Source: CAWUFC02 sp963921335 (GTDB lineage: Bacteria > Pseudomonadota > Gammaproteobacteria > Pseudomonadales > Halieaceae). Taken from it: a DNA stretch of 64,000 nucleotides. Below, one piece after another: positions 16,853 to 26,496 of the stretch. Under the pieces are notes generated by a model that was given only the letters and a program-made list of their open reading frames with translations, made no database searches and was not told where the DNA came from. Within the stretch, counting starts at the first letter, position 1, and each line of letters begins with the position of its first letter. The translations under genes and the position numbers were made by a program. The stretch lies in contig CAWUFC020000002.1 of assembly GCA_963921335.3 (NCBI GenBank), positions 620,001 to 684,000 on the forward strand. Reading direction: 5' to 3'.

Positions 16853-17482
16853 CTAAATGTTTTCACCTCGATGTGGCACAGGCAAAGACAACTTGAGAAT
16901 GATGGCCGCGACTCGCACGGACAGCGCCACAAGCGAGGCTACTACGGCGCTGATCTCAGTTGAGAAATAGGGGTCCAGGGCTATAAATGCCGCGGCTCCC
17001 AGGAGTGCTGGTAGAATATATAAATCTTCCCTGAAGATCAGTGGCACATCCCCACACACCACATCACGAATCACGCCTCCAAAGCTGGCACTCATGGCTC
17101 CAAACAGCACGGCAACAAAAGGGTGAGCGCCCATGTTAAGCGCGATATGCGTGCCAGTGACGCTAAAAACTGCCAATCCAAGCGCATCAGAATAAGCGAG
17201 CCACCGCAGCCTTCGCCCCGCTATTCTGGCGTTAAATGTGATAACCAAGACCGCTCCACTGAGGCAAATCAACAAGTCGACGGGATTCGTCACCCAGCCT
17301 ACCGGTGTATTGCCCAGTAGCACATCACGCAGGGTACCTCCCCCAACCCCTGTCACGGCGGCTACAAAACCTATGCCGATCACATCAAGGCGATGTCGCA
17401 ATCCCTGAATGGCGCCGGAAATGGCAAAGACCAGCGTGCCCAACTGGCCCAGCACAATTAGGAGCGAGGGCAGCTCTGCCAC
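16853..17482 (-). CDS. TRIC-type trimeric cation channel (UPF0126, YicG family)
   Basis: 209 residues, GTG start at 17482. It has the two characteristic repeats of the family: GVGGGTLRDVLLG near residue 46 and SFGGVIRDVVCGDVPLIF near residue 132, each with the Gly-rich pore-lining segment, within about seven transmembrane helices. Prokaryotic TRIC channels conduct monovalent cations; a broader substrate role has been suggested for some homologues. It starts immediately after the stop of the MFS gene, so it is the last gene of a four-gene minus-strand unit with an arginase-family enzyme, a serine hydrolase and an MFS transporter. Confidence 0.92.
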   Translation of the reverse strand: MAELPSLLIVLGQLGTLVFAISGAIQGLRHRLDVIGIGFVAAVTGVGGGTLRDVLLGNTPVGWVTNPVDLLICLSGAVLVITFNARIAGRRLRWLAYSDALGLAVFSVTGTHIALNMGAHPFVAVLFGAMSASFGGVIRDVVCGDVPLIFREDLYILPALLGAAAFIALDPYFSTEISAVVASLVALSVRVAAIILKLSLPVPHRGENI

Positions 17483-18733
17483 TCAGCTGGTCTCTACGGC
17501 ATCGGCGATGGATGGCGCCTGCCGTTTCAAAAACAGGTAAACGCCGCCATAGAGAAAAGCTGTGGTAAGCGCCATGCCGGCGCACAGGTACATCACAGCC
17601 CCATAGCCAAAATCGTTACCTATCAGAATAGCCGCAGCCGATGGCCCAATGGTTTGACCGAGGCCCTGTGCCGCCGGAACTAGCGAAGGAAATCGCCCGG
17701 AATGATCAATATTGGAGATCGTACCCAATTGGTACACGTCAATGCCATTCCACAACAGTTGATAGATCGCCAGCACGACAAAGTAGGTAAACGCGACCGG
17801 GTGCATACCGAGCCAGACCAGCACAAATACCAGGGCCATTAACGCCCACAGCATGGGTTTGGACTGGCCCTGAGAGCGGCTAACTTTGAACGCAATATAA
17901 GCCCCGGTGATACTGAGCACAGTGGTAATAGACAGGGCATTGGCGATGAAATCATCGCTGAAGCCCACACTGACGCCCAGGCGCTCAATATAGGCCCAGA
18001 ACGACCCAATCATGACACTAAACATGCATACTGCGGCCAGACATGCCCAACCCAGTCATCGTCTCAAGCCAGCATCCAATGGACTATTAGGGAAGCCCTC
18101 ACCTGCTTGCGAAGCCTCCTCTCCAGCTTCTTGCCCCTCAGCAACAACACTGGAATCACTCTGCTCCTGCACCGGAAGCAATGGGTACACGCACAAACAA
18201 ATAATGTTTACAGCGATAAACGCGTAAAAAATGCCGGACACGCCATAGGCATCAGCAATACGCGGCAGCGTAAATAGCTCGACAGAATTCACCGCCACAA
18301 AGGTAAAAATGAGGAAAGAAAAACTTTTGGCTGTATCCGATGTGGCTGACAGATTAGCCAGAGCCAGCGTGTAGCAAAGTCCGGAACCAAATCCAGCTAC
18401 AACACGTATAGCCAGCATATCGCCAAACTGATCGATATCTGATGAGAAAAAATTCGCAAAAATTGTGATTAAGGCGCCAGCTAGTACCCAGTGTCTGCGG
18501 TTGATCTTGTTGATCAGTGAAGACACAAAAATCGAGGCAATAAACATGCCGCCAAGATCAGCTGACGCTATATAGCCGGCCTGCTCTTCAGAGAAGCCGC
18601 GCGTATCGATGAGAGCCCCCACCAATATGGGCATACCCATAAATACGGCCCATCCGATGACTGCGATGGAGACACTGGCAAATACGGCACTGGGCCGATC
18701 AAACGGATTGGTCATGGATAACGCCTGCTTCAT
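17483..18733 (-). pseudogene. MFS transporter interrupted by an in-frame TGA
   Basis: ATG at 18733, just after the hydrolase stop. The reading frame is uninterrupted except for TGA at 18058-18056: upstream are six transmembrane helices (residues ~1-165, then a charged Ser/Glu-rich linker ending SPLDAGLRR) and downstream, in the same frame, helices 7-12 beginning LGWACLAAVCMFSVMIGSFW. A Trp (TGG) at this position is common in the family, so TGG to TGA is the simplest explanation. A translation restart at 18025 would give a separate C-terminal half. The related MFS gene at 26497 resembles it in the helix 7 region (FWAYIERLG against IWAYLERMA). The substrate is probably linked to the neighbouring arginase-family enzyme and serine hydrolase. 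Confidence 0.8.
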
Positions 18734-18741
18734 AGGAGTCT

Positions 18742-20217
18742 TTAGCCTTGCCAATGCCTTTCGAAGAGTGGCACTTCAGGCAAATCGACAATAGGAATTC
18801 GCACCGCCTGGACATCACCAGAAGTGTCGAATTCAAAGCACATAGTGAAAAACTCGAGGTTGTTCTCAGTGGACTGAAAACGCGTCAGGAACGTGTCGCC
18901 GTCGTAGTATTCCAATGGAAAACTGCGGCCATCATAAGTTTGATGCAGCGTGTTGTCCTCCAGCGCTATGCTGAAAGTTCCATAGCCGGGGTGGCTGTAA
19001 TCACCAACATAGGCCTGTAGCGGACAACTGGGCAGATTTTTCCGTGTTGGCCGCCGCGAGCAACGCGTCGAGTGCACTGCTTCTGGCTGCGGCTGACCGT
19101 GCCTGCACATCCTGATAGTAATCTATCCATTCATTGCGCGTGGAACGACCAAGGTAATGATCCAGAGCGACCAGTGAAGCGGCCTGAGCGGCACGACACA
19201 GATTAAGGTTACTCAGCACAACGACACCGAGTTTCTTCTCGGGAATAAACGATACATTGGTTCTATGACCATTGAATGTGCCGCCATGGGAGATGGCATC
19301 GAGACCACGAAACTTGTGCAACATCCATCCTTGACCGTAGCTGGGCCGTTTGTCGCCATACAATATGACCGACTCTGTATCGATCATGTGCGGGCTATGG
19401 AGCCATTCCATGCTCGGCTCGGAAACGAGCCTGCAGTCTCCCGCTAAACCACTCTGCATTTGAAACTGAATCCACTTGATCATGTCTTCCGCTGTTGAAT
19501 ACAGACCAGCCGTCGGTGCGAGATAGCGAGTGTCACAGAAAGGCATAGGTTCGGGCTGATCAGAGCACAGATCGTAGCCCTCGCAGAGCTTCTGTGTGGC
19601 ACGGGCTTCAGCCCGCGAGAAGGTGCTGCTCGTCATCTGCAAAGGGTCGAGCAAACGATCTTTGATCAGCTGTTCATAGTGATCGCCAGTGACCTCCTCA
19701 AGCAAGGCGCCCACGCAGGTATATACAATATCCTGATACTGGAAACGCGCCCTGAACGGTGCACCGGGCTCAAAGTAGGCCAATCGGTTTACCAACTCTC
19801 TGCGCCACGCTTTGGCCTTCTCAGCATCAGGCAGCTCGCGATTTACTCCGTGTGCCAGCAGGTTCTCATGATTCGGTAGGCCACTGCGGTGACACAACAT
19901 GTCTTCCAGGGTTAGACCCTCAGCAGCAAGCGGATCCAGCATGTCGAAGCCCGGTAAATAGTCACGAACCGGGCGCTCCCAATCGAGCAATCCTTCGTCG
20001 ACCAGCATCCCCACCAGGCACGCAGTGAACGATTTAGTAACCGACGCGACCAGGCTGATGGTATCCGTCGAGAACGGCAGCTCCCGCTCAATGTCACGCA
20101 GGCCAAAGCCACTGGAAAAAACGTGTCGCCATCCTGAACGACACACACCGCCATACCAGGCACTGAAAAGTGCTGGCGGATATCTTCGATATCTTGTTCC
20201 AGAGTCGCCACGGCCAA
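18742..20217 (-). pseudogene. Serine hydrolase (beta-lactamase family), two frameshifts
   Basis: The protein is spread over three frames. It starts MAVATLEQDIEDIRQHFSVP (TTG at 20217, or a GTG two codons on), shifts at an A6 run at 20116-20121, continues with SSGFGLRDIERELPFSTDT, and shifts again near a T5 run at 19037-19041 before the C-terminal YVGDYSHPGYGTF domain (DUF3471-like). Adding one base at the first run and removing one at the second gives a continuous ~490-residue protein. The SxxK nucleophile motif is SVTK, and HGGTFNGHRTN contains the KTG-equivalent HGG. Family members are esterases, amidases or DD-peptidases rather than resistance beta-lactamases. No signal peptide is visible. 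It lies between the ureohydrolase and MFS genes in one operon. Confidence 0.8.
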
Positions 20218-20222
20218 TGCAC

Positions 20223-21191
20223 TTACGCCTGCTGCCTTGCATGAAAAATAAAGCCGATGGTATTCAGCAAAAGTTGCGCAGCCAGAATAGAGGTGGAGTC
20301 TGTAGGGTCGTAGGCAGGAGCAACCTCCACCAGATCGATGCCGACTATGTCACCTTTACTGCGCTGAGCCAGCGCCTGGAAGATCTCCAGAACTTCGTAA
20401 TATAAAAAACCACCGTGGCTGGGGGTGCCTGTGCCAGGTGCGATTGAGGGATCAAAGCCGTCGATATCAATGGTCAGGTAGTACGGCACCCCTGTAGGTA
20501 TACGATCAAGGACGCCCTCCACACCCAGTGAGCGCACGTCGCGGACTGAAAGGATGTCGGAACCCGAATCGAGCGCAGCGTCAAAATCGAAGCGATTAGA
20601 CGATGACACATTACGAATGCCCAGTTGCGTCATGCCGCTGATGTGCGTCATTTCAGAGGCCCGGCGCAGCGGATTGCCGTGACCATAGCGAACACCATGG
20701 CGCTCATCAACGAAATCCAGGTGGGCATCAATATGAATAATGTGGAGCGGTCCCCTGTCGGCAAAGGCCGCAATGATCGGTGCGTGAACAGAGTGGTCCC
20801 CACCCAGGCACACAGGCATGGCGCCCTGATCAAGAATGGTCTCAACGGCTAGCTTGGTGTTGGCGTGACTTTGTTGCATGTCTGTATGGACGATATCGGC
20901 ATCACCAACATCAACCATGCGCACGGCATCATTACTCAGGTAGAGCACATCATCCTCGTGGTCGTAGGCGCCACCATGCCCGAAAGAAAACAAGGTCGAA
21001 GCCTCGCGGATGCTTCGGGGCCCCATACGAGCACCTGATCGCCACTGGGTACCCATGTCATTGGGCACACCCAGTATCGCGACATCAGCGTCGATGTCGT
21101 GCCAATTAGTGCAAATGGGCGACTTTGCAAAGCTGCAGTGGCCCACAAAAGGTAAATCCAGACGCCCCGTGTCATGACTGTTTTGATTCAT
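20223..21191 (-). CDS. Ureohydrolase (agmatinase/arginase family)
   Basis: 322 residues with complete di-manganese motifs: GGDHSVHAPI, IDAHLDFVDE and TIDIDGFDPSIAPGTGTPSHGG. The N-terminal FVGHCSFAKSP with DADVAILGVPNDMGTQWRSGARMGPRSIRE is the standard fold of the family. It lacks a signal peptide, unlike the homologue at 4199, so it acts in the cytoplasm and releases urea from a guanidino compound. The next gene, a serine hydrolase, follows within a few bases, then an MFS transporter and a TRIC channel, which suggests import and hydrolysis of an acylated or esterified guanidino compound (inference). The LysR gene upstream is on the same strand. Confidence 0.92.
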   Translation of the reverse strand: MNQNSHDTGRLDLPFVGHCSFAKSPICTNWHDIDADVAILGVPNDMGTQWRSGARMGPRSIREASTLFSFGHGGAYDHEDDVLYLSNDAVRMVDVGDADIVHTDMQQSHANTKLAVETILDQGAMPVCLGGDHSVHAPIIAAFADRGPLHIIHIDAHLDFVDERHGVRYGHGNPLRRASEMTHISGMTQLGIRNVSSSNRFDFDAALDSGSDILSVRDVRSLGVEGVLDRIPTGVPYYLTIDIDGFDPSIAPGTGTPSHGGFLYYEVLEIFQALAQRSKGDIVGIDLVEVAPAYDPTDSTSILAAQLLLNTIGFIFHARQQA

Positions 21192-21265
21192 TCATCTTGC
21201 CTTGTTGGTTGGTGCCATGAGTTCACGCAAACCGCGCTTTACCCATGTTTCATGGTATGTGTTTG

Positions 21266-22276
21266 TTATTGGTGTGCAGCCAGCAAATGATTGAGGAACA
21301 CTTCACTGGCTTTGTTCAGACCCGGGCTGCGTCGGGTTATGGCGATGACTTCCAGCGTGTATCGCGCCTTATCGATATCGATGAGCCTAAGTGCCCCTTT
21401 GGCGACATAGGGCTCTGCTGTATCCACTGGCAGGTAGCCGATGTAACGACCTGAAAGGATCAGTATCAGCAGTGCCTCAACGGAGTTAGCCGTTGCGCCA
21501 ATAGACCTGCGGTTTCTGGGAAAGATATCGACGGGCACCTGTCGCTCGTTATGCGAATCGAAGTTGTAGCTCATGCAGGCCCAATTCTGGTCACTGAGCA
21601 TGCCCCAGCTCAGCTTCGCAGCAGCCTCTTCCCAGATGCTATGACCTGTCGTCGCATATAGACGGGTTTCCTCGTCGAACAGGTAGTGCTCATCAAACCC
21701 ATTGTGCGCCTTGGACAAGCTTTGTCCCGGGAAGCGTAAGCTAATACCCAGTTGAAACTGGCCATCCAGGACGCAGTGTTCAATCATCCGGGGCGAGTGA
21801 CGCTCTACATCGAACGTGACTTGTGGCGCCACCGCCTGGTAGGCGGATATCGCTTCCGTAAGGCGAAACTGTGGGTTCTCCAGCAAGCGGTCAATCGTCG
21901 CGATGCGCAGCTGGCCCGTCAGGTTTTCATGCAGCTCATTCACTCCGGATTTGAATGCTTCCAGCGAGCGAAACAGATCCTGAGCCAATAGCAGAACCCG
22001 CTCACCGTTGGCGGTAAGTCGGAATCCGCTACGCCCACGATCACACAACTTAAACCCGATTTTTCGCTCTAACTCTTTGATATGCCTGCTAATTGTTGAT
22101 GCGTTAATATTCAATTCCGTCTCTGCAGCCGAAAAACCGCGCGCCTGAGCGACGGTTAGAAAGATCGACAGGAGGCGGATATCTACATCTTTCAACTTCG
22201 GCAAGATGGCCTGAGGGAAGGCTGATGTTTGCTGCATATTCACTTTCATATTTATGAATGTATAAATTCGTTTCAT
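21266..22276 (-). CDS. LysR family transcriptional regulator
   Basis: Up to 336 residues; possible starts are ATG at 22276, 22249 or 22237, none with a strong Shine-Dalgarno sequence. The N-terminal winged helix is clear: LLSIFLTVAQARGFSAAETEL followed by ASTISRHIKELERKIGFKLCDR. The C-terminal domain is the periplasmic-binding-like effector domain, and its predicted ligand is unknown. It is divergent from the second TonB receptor, with 132 bp between them, and upstream of the ureohydrolase on the same strand, so it is the best candidate regulator for both sides. Confidence 0.93.
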   Translation of the reverse strand: MKRIYTFINMKVNMQQTSAFPQAILPKLKDVDIRLLSIFLTVAQARGFSAAETELNINASTISRHIKELERKIGFKLCDRGRSGFRLTANGERVLLLAQDLFRSLEAFKSGVNELHENLTGQLRIATIDRLLENPQFRLTEAISAYQAVAPQVTFDVERHSPRMIEHCVLDGQFQLGISLRFPGQSLSKAHNGFDEHYLFDEETRLYATTGHSIWEEAAAKLSWGMLSDQNWACMSYNFDSHNERQVPVDIFPRNRRSIGATANSVEALLILILSGRYIGYLPVDTAEPYVAKGALRLIDIDKARYTLEVIAITRRSPGLNKASEVFLNHLLAAHQ

Positions 22277-22408
22277 GACATTTTACGAACATAATGATCG
22301 ATTTACAATCTTTTCAATACCCATACACGCGAGCGGGTTTTTCGCCCCCAAGACCGCGAGCGATATTCCAAACGACTAAAAATCGGGCGAACCAGAGGAG
22401 TGATACCC

Positions 22409-24850
22409 ATGCAGTTCAATACACGCAGAAATCGATTGGCAGCCGCGGTAGCCAGCGCACTGGCCATGAGCCAGTCCCCCGTTGCGGTTAGCCAGGACAC
22501 CGCAGCGCTTGAAGAGGTGCTGGTCACCGCTACCCGCAGAGCCACATCGGTTCAGGATATTCCCTACAGCATCACGGCAATCTCCAGCGAGGCCGTATCC
22601 AATGCTGGCGCTTCTGACCTGACGGACGTGCTCAGGATCATTCCCGGTGTGGCCTACATGGATTCCGGGGCGCGCGGCAACTCGGTAAACAGCACGGTGA
22701 TACTGCGGGGCCTTAACGTGGCCTCTCAGGCTGGCGACAGCACAGCCTTTCCAAATCTGTCCGTGCCCAGCGTGTCCACCTACGTGGACGAAACACCGGT
22801 TTTCATCAACCTTAAACTGACCGACCTGGAGCGCGTTGAAGTCCTTCGCGGCCCCCAGGGAACACTGTATGGATCAGGTTCATTGGCGGGCACGCTGCGC
22901 TTTATTCACAACAAACCTAACACCGAAGGTGTGGAAGGCGGCATCAACGGCAGCATCGAAACGCTTGGCGAATCAGATGATCAGACCTACAAAGTCGATG
23001 GCTTCGTTAATATTCCTTTAACAGATCGCGCAGCCCTGAGGCTCTCAGGTGCTTTTGAGGATGCCGGTGGCGTGATTGACGCGGACAGATATCGTCTTGA
23101 CTCAAGCGGTACTGCCCTACTGGAAAATCCCGATGACTTCCTCGGCAGTGGCCCGGCACTGGAACGCATTGACGATGCCGATACGGCAGAAATTTATGCA
23201 ATCCGGGCTGCACTTGGCGTCGATATTACCGACAACCTGGACATACTGCTGAGCTGGCACCACCAGAACATTCAAGGCGAGGGAGACAACTTTCGCACCA
23301 TCGGCGAAGACTACGTGAACCGGTTCGTATTCAGCGACGATCTCGACAACGAGAACGGACCTCGCGGTGACATGGTGCCAAACTCTGCCTACCTGAACAC
23401 CATCGACCAAACCGCCGACGTGGCTAACCTGACCCTGAACTGGGACGTTGGTTTCGCGACACTGACATCGTCAACCTCCTATGTGGATGTAGAAACAGAC
23501 ACTACCCGCGATGCTTCATCCATTCAGTTCAACTTTGACAGAACCAACTTCTGTTACATCTATGGCTGTTACCCTCGCGGCCCCTTCATTGGTGAAGAAC
23601 CTTCCACTCGCAAAGACTTTACTCAGGAGTTGCGCCTGGTTTCTAACAGCGAAGGCGCCATTGACTGGGTACTGGGCGGCTTTTACGCCGATCAGGAAGC
23701 AACATTTGACGCCGTGCAAACCATCTCCGGTTTTGCGGACTGGGCAAATACCGAGGGCAGTGGTGACTTCGCCGGCGTCGGCGGCACCTGGGCGGACTAT
23801 CTCGCAGGCTTTGCCACTCGACCCGATGATCCCGATCGTCCCTATCAGTATCTGCTGGACAGAGAGACTGAGTTTGAGGATATAGCCATTTTCGGCGAGC
23901 TCACCTACCACGCCACCGAGAAGTGGCAGATCACCGTGGGCGCGAGGCAGTTCTGGCAGAAATACTCCAGCTCCCAGATCACCGAGCTGCCCACATGCGG
24001 ATTATTCTGCGGACCCAATACTGCAGGCCGCACTGAAGCATCGCGCTCAGACGACGAATCGGACGCCATTTTCAAGTTCAACACCTCCTATGACTTCACA
24101 GAGGATACGCGTGTCTACTTTACCTGGGCAGAAGGATTCCGCAGAGGTGGTGCGAATGGTTTGCCGGAAGGCGCCTTCGGAATCACGGCTGAGGACTTAA
24201 CTTACAAAGCCGACAAAACCACCAACTATGAACTGGGATTCAAGGGTTCTCTGGGCGATGGCAAGGCTATCTACACCATCGCCGCATTCGCCATTGATTG
24301 GGAAGATCCGCAGGTAGATACCTTTTTGACTGACGCTGGCCTGCCTGCAGTGATTAATGCCGGTGAGGCGGAAAGTCGCGGTATTGAGGTGGAAGTAAAC
24401 GGTGTGATCACCGATAACTGGAGCTACAGCCTTGGCTACAACTGGCTGGATACGGAACTGAAAGACCGTGGTCGTGCCGATTATCTGGCGGATGCGGTAA
24501 TTGGCGCAGCACTACCCGGCAGTGCCGAGCATCAGTTTAACTTTGCCACGGACTATATCCTGCCGCTCTCGGACAGCGGCATGGACCTGCACTTCCACCT
24601 GAACGGCGTGTACAAGGGAGAAGCCTGGAATGACTTCGAGGGTCTGGAGAACGGCTTCCAGCTGGACTCGTTCTGGCTAGTCAACGGCGCGATTACCCTT
24701 GGATCACAAAGCTGGCAAGTAGGACTGTTTGTTGACAATATATTCGACGAACAGGACGCCGTCTGGTCTGCCGACCTGCGTCAGAACCTGTCGGTGGCGG
24801 CACCGGCAAGGCCACGCAGCTACGGGCTTCGGGCCAGCTATCGCTTCTAA
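22409..24850 (+). CDS. TonB-dependent outer-membrane receptor
   Basis: 813 residues from the ATG at 22409, chosen over GTG at 22400 because GAGGAG lies 9 nt upstream of it. The order is signal peptide (to about residue 30), a TonB-box-like EEVLVTATRR, a plug with VEVLRGPQGTLYGSGSLAGTLRFI, and a beta-barrel ending LRASYRF. The sequence CYIYGCYPRG near residue 390 suggests a disulfide in an external loop. The gene is followed after 35 nt by a TPR-sulfotransferase and then an MFS transporter, so outer-membrane uptake and inner-membrane transport are probably cotranscribed. Confidence 0.95.
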   Translation: MQFNTRRNRLAAAVASALAMSQSPVAVSQDTAALEEVLVTATRRATSVQDIPYSITAISSEAVSNAGASDLTDVLRIIPGVAYMDSGARGNSVNSTVILRGLNVASQAGDSTAFPNLSVPSVSTYVDETPVFINLKLTDLERVEVLRGPQGTLYGSGSLAGTLRFIHNKPNTEGVEGGINGSIETLGESDDQTYKVDGFVNIPLTDRAALRLSGAFEDAGGVIDADRYRLDSSGTALLENPDDFLGSGPALERIDDADTAEIYAIRAALGVDITDNLDILLSWHHQNIQGEGDNFRTIGEDYVNRFVFSDDLDNENGPRGDMVPNSAYLNTIDQTADVANLTLNWDVGFATLTSSTSYVDVETDTTRDASSIQFNFDRTNFCYIYGCYPRGPFIGEEPSTRKDFTQELRLVSNSEGAIDWVLGGFYADQEATFDAVQTISGFADWANTEGSGDFAGVGGTWADYLAGFATRPDDPDRPYQYLLDRETEFEDIAIFGELTYHATEKWQITVGARQFWQKYSSSQITELPTCGLFCGPNTAGRTEASRSDDESDAIFKFNTSYDFTEDTRVYFTWAEGFRRGGANGLPEGAFGITAEDLTYKADKTTNYELGFKGSLGDGKAIYTIAAFAIDWEDPQVDTFLTDAGLPAVINAGEAESRGIEVEVNGVITDNWSYSLGYNWLDTELKDRGRADYLADAVIGAALPGSAEHQFNFATDYILPLSDSGMDLHFHLNGVYKGEAWNDFEGLENGFQLDSFWLVNGAITLGSQSWQVGLFVDNIFDEQDAVWSADLRQNLSVAAPARPRSYGLRASYRF

Positions 24851-24885
24851 CAAGCATGGGTGCTGAACTTAAGGAGGCCATCCAT

Positions 24886-26478
24886 TTGAGTAAGGCACCC
24901 TCTTCTATCGATCCCGCCAAACTATTGGATGCGGGCAAACGCTGCCTGGCGACCGGTCGCATGGCTGAAGCCGTGCAGATCGCCAGACAGCTGGATGCCC
25001 GCTACCCAAACAACGCCGCTGTCGTCTGCTTTGTTGGGCAAATTGCCAAAGCAAGAGGCGATGTAGCTGCGGCTGAAGAGATGTTTAGCCGCGCCATCAC
25101 ACTCGCTCCGGGCAAAGCGGCCTACTACTTACACAAGGCAGATGCACTTTGTGTATTGGCCAGACAATCCGAAGCGGAACCGTTACTGGATCAGGCTTTA
25201 CGCCTGGCGGATAAAGAAACATATGCTCTCCAGGCTTGCGGCAATTTGCTGGTACAACTTAACCATTACGAAAAAGCGCTGACGGCATTCACCCGGGCAC
25301 TGGAGCTTTTACCAGACGACGCACAACTGCATCTGAATATCGCCGCCGTGCATCGTTTTCTGGGAAATCTGGACGAGGCGGCAAACTGGGCCGACAAGGC
25401 AGTGGGTATCAATCCAAATACTGCTCAGGCCTTATTCCTGCGCTCCGACGTTCGCAAAGCTACCGCGCAAATCAATAACGTGGCTGATCTCCGCCACCAT
25501 ATGGCACATTCAGAGCTGTCGGCAAACACATTGTTCGAGGCTGGCTTTGCATTATCCAAAGAATATGAGGATATGGGCCAATACGATCAGGCCTTTGATG
25601 CGCTGCAAACTGCCAACGAAAGACGCAGAAAGAATTTTGCTTATGATGTAGAGGTCGATATCCGGCGCATGGATGACATACGAGCTCACTATAACTCGAG
25701 TTTTTTCGAGAGGGATATTGCCGGATACCAAACCGATAAAACGCCGGTATTTATACTGGGAATGCCCCGCACTGGAAGCACACTTCTGGAACGCTTTCTG
25801 GAGCAGCACAGCTGCATGACAAGTGCCGGGGAGCGTACCGAGTTTAGCGCCTGCCTCTCAGAGCTGATCAAAGCCAGCAACCCTGATCGGGCGATAGATC
25901 CGCAGAAGCTGGTAGAAGCGTCCGTCAGCGTCGATTTCACCAAACTGGGAGAAGCTTATATCAAACGCACGAGCTTCTACGCCGGTGACACCTCACATTT
26001 TATCGACAAGTTACCGATTAACTTTCTATACGCAGGACTAATCAAAACTGCGCTGCCGAATGCCAAGATCATCCACGTGCGTCGCGACCCCATGGATACC
26101 TGTTACGCCATTTACAAAATGCTGTTTGATCAAACCTACCCTTTTGCTTACGACCTGGAAGAACTAGCCTCCTATTACATCGCCTACGATCAGCTCATGA
26201 CACATTGGCGAGAGATCTTGGCGGAAGATCTCTACGAGCTAAGTTATGAAGATCTCGTGAATGATACGGAGTACACACTGAAGCAGGCCTTATCCTTCTG
26301 CGAGTTAGACTGGGAGGACAGCTGCCTGGATCTTGCGGGCAACACCAAGGCGTCTACCACCGCCAGCGCTGCACAAGCCAGAGGTGAGGTCTACAAGTCA
26401 TCGCTGGCTAAGTGGAAAAACTTTGAAGCGCAACTAAGGCCATTGCAGTTACGTCTGCAGGACGCAGGGCTTATCTGA
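24886..26478 (+). CDS. TPR-repeat sulfotransferase family protein
   Basis: About 530 residues. I place the start at TTG 24886 because a perfect AAGGAGG lies 8 nt upstream (24871-24877); the ATG at 24856, 5 nt after the receptor stop, has none. Residues ~10-200 are tandem tetratricopeptide repeats (AEEMFSRAITLAPGKAAYYL, ALTAFTRALELLPDDAQLHL). The C-terminal half is a sulfotransferase: FILGMPRTGSTLLERFLEQH is the PAPS 5'-phosphosulfate loop and IIHVRRDPMDTCYAIYK the 3'-phosphate site. Such genes often stand beside TonB receptors in marine gammaproteobacteria; the acceptor is unknown. No signal peptide, so the product is cytoplasmic. Confidence 0.92.
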   Translation: MSKAPSSIDPAKLLDAGKRCLATGRMAEAVQIARQLDARYPNNAAVVCFVGQIAKARGDVAAAEEMFSRAITLAPGKAAYYLHKADALCVLARQSEAEPLLDQALRLADKETYALQACGNLLVQLNHYEKALTAFTRALELLPDDAQLHLNIAAVHRFLGNLDEAANWADKAVGINPNTAQALFLRSDVRKATAQINNVADLRHHMAHSELSANTLFEAGFALSKEYEDMGQYDQAFDALQTANERRRKNFAYDVEVDIRRMDDIRAHYNSSFFERDIAGYQTDKTPVFILGMPRTGSTLLERFLEQHSCMTSAGERTEFSACLSELIKASNPDRAIDPQKLVEASVSVDFTKLGEAYIKRTSFYAGDTSHFIDKLPINFLYAGLIKTALPNAKIIHVRRDPMDTCYAIYKMLFDQTYPFAYDLEELASYYIAYDQLMTHWREILAEDLYELSYEDLVNDTEYTLKQALSFCELDWEDSCLDLAGNTKASTTASAAQARGEVYKSSLAKWKNFEAQLRPLQLRLQDAGLI

Positions 26479-26496
26479 GCGCTTGCAGTATTTCTG

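Noticed and set aside
18056..18058. TGA in the MFS gene as selenocysteine or recoding
   Set aside because: No hairpin-like selenocysteine insertion element is seen after it, and transporters of this family are not selenoproteins; a Trp to stop change is simpler.
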